Shown here: positions 6,081 through 9,475 of the stretch, one piece after another
Layout: each line of letters begins with the position of its first letter
Position numbering within the stretch: position 1 is the stretch's first letter
The notes under the pieces: model-generated
Seen by the model: only the letters and a program-made list of their open reading frames with translations
Told to the model about the DNA's origin: nothing
Database searches by the model: none
From: Opitutus sp. GAS368
GTDB taxonomy: Bacteria; Verrucomicrobiota; Verrucomicrobiia; Opitutales; Opitutaceae
Length of the DNA: 9,475 nt
Reading direction: 5' to 3'
Assembly: GCA_945862035.1 (NCBI GenBank)
Contig: CAMAXB010000109.1
Coordinates: 1 to 9,475 of the forward strand
Made by a program: the position numbers and the translations under genes

Positions 6081-7465
6081 CGACTCACCGCTTCACCCGC
6101 CGCATTGGCATCGCCCGACCGGCCGCGGAGGTCTTCGCCTGGCACGAGCAGCCCGGAGCCTTTGAGCGCCTCCAGCCGCCCTGGGAACAAGTCGAGGTCA
6201 TCGCCCGGTCCGGCGGCGTCCGCGATGGCGCGACCGTGTCCCTGCGCACCCGTGTCGGTCCCGCGTGGATACGCTGGGATGTCGTGCACGGCGACTACCT
6301 GGCCGGTCGGCAGTTTCGCGACGTCCTGCGGCGCGGCCCGTTTAAGCGCTGGGAACACCTGCACCGCGTGGAGCCGCAGGGGCCGGACGCGTGCACGTTG
6401 GTCGATGACATCACCTACGAGCTGCCGGGCGGGGCGCTCGGCCGCCTCGCGGAGCCGATGGTGCGCGGCCGGCTTGCGCAGATGTTTGCTTATCGGCACG
6501 CGGTCACGAAGGCCGATCTGGAGGGGGCCGCGCGCGGCGGCGCCCCGCGCCGGGCCCTGCGGGTGCTGGTCTCGGGCGCGTCCGGGCTGGTGGGGCGGAC
6601 GCTCGTCCCGCTGCTGACAACTCAGGGCCATACCGTGGTCAAGCTGGTGCGACGCGCGCCGGCCGGGCCCGATGAGGCCGGCTGGGATCCGCTCAAGGGC
6701 ACGGTGGACCTGACCGGGGTCGGGCGGATCGATGCGGTGGTGAATCTCGCGGGTGCGGGAATCGCGGACGGACGTTGGTCCGTGCCACGGAGGCGCGAAA
6801 TCCTCGAGAGCCGGGTGTCGGGCACCCGGACCCTCGTCCGGGCCCTGGCGCGTCTGCCGGAGCCCCCGGCGGTGATGATCAATGCCTCGGCCGTCGGCTT
6901 CTACGGCGACCGGGGAGACGAGATTCTGACCGAGGCCTCGGCCGGCGGTCGGGGGTTTCTGGCCGAGGTCTGCTCGGCGTGGGAGGCGGAACTGGCTGCG
7001 GCCACCGCCTTGGGGGTTCGGACCGTGGCCCTGCGGACGGGCCTGGTCGTAACCCCGGCGGGTGGGGGCCTCGCCCGGCTGCTTCCGCTGGCGGCCCTCG
7101 GGCTCGGCGGGCCGCTGGGATCCGGGCAGCAATGGCTGGGCTGGATCACCCCGGATGACCTGAGCGGACTGATTTTGGCGGCGATGGGAGATCCGCGCTG
7201 GTCGGGACCGGTGAATGCGGTGGCCCCGGAGGTCCTGCGCCAGCGCGAGTTTGCGCGGACGCTCGGCAAGGTCCTGCGACGTCCGGCGGTGCTTCCGGCC
7301 CCGGCCTGGGCCCTGCGACTCGCCGTGGGCGAAATGGCGAACGAACTCCTGCTGGGCAGCGCGCGGGTGGAACCCGCCCGGGCGCTGGCGCTGGGGTTCG
7401 CGTTCCGGCACGGTTCGCTTTTGCCGGCGCTCACGCACATGCTGGGACGCACGATTTCAACATGA
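6077..7465 (+). CDS. SRPBCC domain fused to TIGR01777-type NAD(P)-dependent epimerase (SDR)
   Basis: A two-domain protein of 462 residues. Residues about 1-150 resemble an SRPBCC/START-like ligand-binding domain: an opening strand (THRFTRRIGI), then AEVFAWHEQPGAFERL, a central beta region, and a final helix around EPMVRGRLAQMFAYRH. After an Ala/Arg/Gly-rich linker, an extended-SDR domain begins with the nucleotide-binding motif GASGLVG (167-173). It carries the hallmarks of the TIGR01777/YfcH epimerase-like family: NLAGAGIADGRW, ESRVSGTRTLV, SAVGFYGDRGDE with candidate catalytic Tyr276, EVCSAWE, LRTGLVV, GGPLGSGQQW, NAVAPE, and a C-terminal DUF1731-like end. Substrate is unknown for the family. 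The fusion suggests that the SRPBCC part presents a hydrophobic or aromatic ligand to the oxidoreductase. The ATG at 6077 lies in the stop codon of the DUF2256 gene and starts exactly where SRPBCC homology begins; the frame is open upstream inside phrB, but that is a shadow. The 3' end overlaps the next gene by ATGA. Confidence 0.9.
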   Translation: MTTHRFTRRIGIARPAAEVFAWHEQPGAFERLQPPWEQVEVIARSGGVRDGATVSLRTRVGPAWIRWDVVHGDYLAGRQFRDVLRRGPFKRWEHLHRVEPQGPDACTLVDDITYELPGGALGRLAEPMVRGRLAQMFAYRHAVTKADLEGAARGGAPRRALRVLVSGASGLVGRTLVPLLTTQGHTVVKLVRRAPAGPDEAGWDPLKGTVDLTGVGRIDAVVNLAGAGIADGRWSVPRRREILESRVSGTRTLVRALARLPEPPAVMINASAVGFYGDRGDEILTEASAGGRGFLAEVCSAWEAELAAATALGVRTVALRTGLVVTPAGGGLARLLPLAALGLGGPLGSGQQWLGWITPDDLSGLILAAMGDPRWSGPVNAVAPEVLRQREFARTLGKVLRRPAVLPAPAWALRLAVGEMANELLLGSARVEPARALALGFAFRHGSLLPALTHMLGRTIST

Positions 7466-8424
7466 ACAAAACGATCGCCGTGGTGGGAGCGGGAATTTCC
7501 GGGCTTTTGCTGGCCCGCGACTTGCAGGCGCGTGGCGCCGATGTCGTGGTCCTGGAAAAGAGTCGTGGGGTGGGCGGCCGCCTGGCGACCAAGCGGGTGG
7601 GTCCCGCGGTCTTTGACCAGGGCGCGCAGTTCTTCACCGTGCGCGACGAGCGCTTCCGCACCGTCGTGAACGAGTGGCGAGGCGCGGGTATCGCCACCAC
7701 CTGGCCCGGACGCGAAACCGAGCGGGTGATCGGCGTCGCCGGCATGACGGCCCTCCCGAAGGCGCTGGCGGCCAGCCTGTCGCTCCAGCGGGAACATCGC
7801 GTGACCCGCGCCATGCGCCACGCCAGCGGCTGCTGGGAACTGGAGATCGAGAATCACGGGATGCTGCGGGCGGAGCGCCTGGTGCTGACGGCGCCGGTGC
7901 CGCAGTCGCTGGCCCTGCTGGAGCCGGGTCTGCTTGCGCCCGCCGTTCACGAGGCCCTGAGCCTTCTGACTTATCATCCCTGCCTCGCCCTGTTGCTGGC
8001 CCTCGATGGCCCCTCCGCCGTGCCGCCCGAGGGCTTCGCGCCCAGCGCGGGCGCGATTCGCTGGGTGGCGGACAATTCTTTGAAGGGCGTCTCACCCGGC
8101 CCGGCGGGAGCCCTGACGCTCCACACCACGCCGGCGTTCGCGGCCCAGCATTATGGCGAAAGCGTCGAGGAGGTCGCGGCTCGGCTCCGATCCGAGATCG
8201 AGCCGTGGCTCGGAGGCTCTGGCATCGTGTCGACCACCCTCCATCGCTGGAAGTTCAGCGAGCCCAAGGCCGCCCATCCGGAACCGTTTGTTTGGCTTCC
8301 CGACCTGGCGCTCGGCTTCTGCGGAGACTCCTTCGGAGGACCGCGCGTCGAGGGTGCCGCCGTATCCGGCCTGGCCCTCGCAGCCCGCATCGCCACGACC
8401 CTTGCTCGCGTTCCCGCGGAATAG
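7462..8424 (+). CDS. Renalase-like FAD-dependent oxidoreductase (COG3380 type)
   Basis: The protein has 320 residues, near the usual length for the family. The N-terminal dinucleotide-binding fold has GAGISG (9-14), followed by VVLEKSRGVGGRLATKR, the FAD-binding extension of the amine oxidase/renalase group, and DQGAQFFTVRD. The C-terminal FAD-binding end is GFCGDSFGG (Gly288-Asp289) followed by VEGAAVSGLALA. No signal peptide is evident, so it should be cytoplasmic. Studied renalases oxidise the wrongly reduced isomers 2- and 6-dihydroNAD(P) back to NAD(P)+, a metabolite-repair reaction; whether this protein does so is inference. Amine oxidase or desaturase activity is the alternative, but the protein is shorter than most of those enzymes. 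It is the last gene of the light-repair set, its ATG overlapping the previous stop (ATGA). No terminator follows; 57 bp later comes the cysteine synthase gene with a promoter-like AT-rich tract. Confidence 0.88.
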   Translation: MNKTIAVVGAGISGLLLARDLQARGADVVVLEKSRGVGGRLATKRVGPAVFDQGAQFFTVRDERFRTVVNEWRGAGIATTWPGRETERVIGVAGMTALPKALAASLSLQREHRVTRAMRHASGCWELEIENHGMLRAERLVLTAPVPQSLALLEPGLLAPAVHEALSLLTYHPCLALLLALDGPSAVPPEGFAPSAGAIRWVADNSLKGVSPGPAGALTLHTTPAFAAQHYGESVEEVAARLRSEIEPWLGGSGIVSTTLHRWKFSEPKAAHPEPFVWLPDLALGFCGDSFGGPRVEGAAVSGLALAARIATTLARVPAE

Positions 8425-8448
8425 ACCGGTGCTGCGCCGTCTGTTTAC

Positions 8449-8476
8449 TTGATTAAACAAAGCAATTTAGTATACA
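8449..8476 (+). promoter_or_regulatory. Possible sigma-70 promoter of the cysteine synthase gene
   Basis: In a very GC-rich region, bases 8443-8482 are abruptly AT-rich. A -35-like TTGATT (8449-8454) and a -10-like TATACA (8471-8476) are separated by 16 bp, four of six matches each. The -35 lies in an imperfect palindrome, TTGATTAAACAA (8449-8460), that could be an operator. The predicted start of transcription would fall at or beside the ATG at 8482. An alternative pair, TTTACT (8444-8449) and TAGTAT (8468-8473) with an 18-bp spacer, is about as good. No experimental support. Confidence 0.35.
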
Positions 8477-8481
8477 AAGGA

Positions 8482-9432
8482 ATGTCATCCCTGCTGTCCT
8501 CGTCAATTGTCGCCACGATTGGGCGCACGCCCCTGATCAAACTGAACCGGATTGCTGCCGGCCTTCCCGCTTCGATCTATCTGAAGGCGGAGTTCTTTAA
8601 CCCGTTGGCCAGCGTGAAGGACCGTATTGGGATGGCGATGATCGAGGCGGGCGAACGGGATGGATTGATCCGCGCGGGGACCGTCGTGATCGAAGCGACC
8701 TCGGGCAACACCGGGATCGCGCTGGCCTTCGTCTGTGCGTCGCGCGGCTACAAGCTGATCCTGACCATGCCGGAGACGATGTCACTCGAGCGCCGGGTAC
8801 TCCTGCGCATGCTGGGCGCCGAGATTGTCCTGACGCCCGGCGCCGAGGGCATGCCGGGGGCGATCCGGCGGGCCGGCGAACTGCTCGCCGAGCACGGCCA
8901 GCGCGGATTCATGCCGCAGCAGTTCGAGAACCCGGCGAATCCGGAGATTCACCGCCGGACGACGGCTGAGGAGATCTGGAACGCCACAGAGGGTGGCATT
9001 GATGCCTTCGTTGCCGGGGTCGGCACGGGCGGCACGATCACGGGGGTTTCAGAGGTCATCAAGTCGCGCAAGGCGATCCGGAGCATCGCGGTCGAGCCCG
9101 CGGCCTCCCCCGTGCTCTCCGGCGGCCGACCCGGCCGGCATCGGATTCAGGGCATCGGTGCGGGCTTCATCCCGAAGAATTGCAACACGGCGATTATCGA
9201 CGAGGTGATCAAGGTGTCCGATGAGGATGCCTTGCACACCGCGCGCCGCCTGGCCCTGGAGGACGGCATTCTCGGCGGGATCTCGACCGGTGCGAATGTC
9301 TGGGCCGCCATGGAGTTGGCCAAGCGCCCGGACTACGCCGGCAAGCTGATCGTGACGGTCGGGTGCAGCTTCGGAGAGCGCTATATTTCAACCGCGCTGG
9401 CGGAAAAGGCCCGGCTGGAAGTGGCGGTCTAA
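8482..9432 (+). CDS. cysK: Cysteine synthase (O-acetylserine sulfhydrylase), PLP-dependent
   Basis: Makes L-cysteine from O-acetyl-L-serine and sulfide in the cytoplasm, the last step of sulfur assimilation. The protein has 316 residues, a normal length. It starts in the family manner (IVATIGRTPLIKLNRI). The PLP-binding lysine is Lys46 in NPLASVKDRIG. The substrate loop is TSGNTG (73-78) and the PLP-phosphate loop is GTGGT (181-185). The C-terminal serine that contacts the pyridine nitrogen is probably in VGCSFGERY, where many CysK proteins have PDSGERY. The KDRIG form and overall length fit CysK rather than cystathionine beta-synthase, though CysM or a related beta-substituting enzyme cannot be excluded. 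The ATG at 8482 was chosen because the 11 codons upstream, back to a TTG, run through the AT-rich promoter-like tract. A purine stretch AAAGGA abuts the ATG, too close for a normal Shine-Dalgarno. Same strand as the light-repair operon but functionally separate, with no terminator visible in the 43 bp after it. Confidence 0.94.
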   Translation: MSSLLSSSIVATIGRTPLIKLNRIAAGLPASIYLKAEFFNPLASVKDRIGMAMIEAGERDGLIRAGTVVIEATSGNTGIALAFVCASRGYKLILTMPETMSLERRVLLRMLGAEIVLTPGAEGMPGAIRRAGELLAEHGQRGFMPQQFENPANPEIHRRTTAEEIWNATEGGIDAFVAGVGTGGTITGVSEVIKSRKAIRSIAVEPAASPVLSGGRPGRHRIQGIGAGFIPKNCNTAIIDEVIKVSDEDALHTARRLALEDGILGGISTGANVWAAMELAKRPDYAGKLIVTVGCSFGERYISTALAEKARLEVAV

Positions 9433-9475
9433 CGCCCAATCAGGCACTTGCGGACCAAAATCAGGCTTCCCATCC

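Noticed and set aside
6017..7438. 473-codon open frame on the minus strand across the SRPBCC-epimerase gene
   Set aside because: Same GC-driven antisense shadow; repetitive Arg/Gly/Gln/Pro composition, while the plus strand carries full family motifs.
1..9475. Mobile element, CRISPR array, tRNA or rRNA
   Set aside because: No long repeats, transposase motifs, regularly spaced repeats or cloverleaf-like segments were seen on either strand, and composition is even apart from the short tract near 8450.

Overview
The window is GC-rich (about 65 % by eye), densely packed bacterial chromosome with no phage, transposon, CRISPR or tRNA signal. The best taxonomic guess is a verrucomicrobial (PVC) bacterium, perhaps Opitutales-like. 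The grounds are high GC, a 35-residue Lys/Arg-rich protein of a kind I recall from Verrucomicrobia and Lentisphaerae, and a UDP-glucose dehydrogenase of the type shared with animals. This assignment is inference, not a database result.

Left part (1-1268, minus strand): the 5' four fifths of rimO, the uS12 methylthiotransferase, runs off the left edge. Upstream of it lies a 108-bp gene for the small basic protein, and a textbook intrinsic terminator separates the two. Centre-left (1389-2747, plus): an animal-type UDP-glucose 6-dehydrogenase, divergent from the small gene across 120 bp.

Centre (about 2845-8424, plus): five tightly packed genes that look like one photoreactivation or light-stress operon. 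In order they are a class I CPD photolyase, an iron-sulfur (6-4) photolyase of the PhrB/CryB type, a 56-aa DUF2256 zinc-ribbon-like protein, an SRPBCC domain fused to a TIGR01777-type epimerase, and a renalase-like FAD oxidoreductase. Three of the four junctions are ATGA stop/start overlaps and the fourth is a 9-bp gap, so co-transcription and translational coupling are likely. The two photolyases together would reverse both major UV lesions in DNA. The three downstream genes are the least understood part and the best candidate for undescribed biology.

Right part (8482-9432, plus): a cysteine synthase behind a short AT-rich stretch that looks like its own promoter, placed so close to the ATG that the mRNA could be nearly leaderless. 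The last 43 bp contain no recognisable gene. Seven of the eight start codons lack a convincing Shine-Dalgarno sequence, and the eighth (cysteine synthase) has only a badly spaced one.
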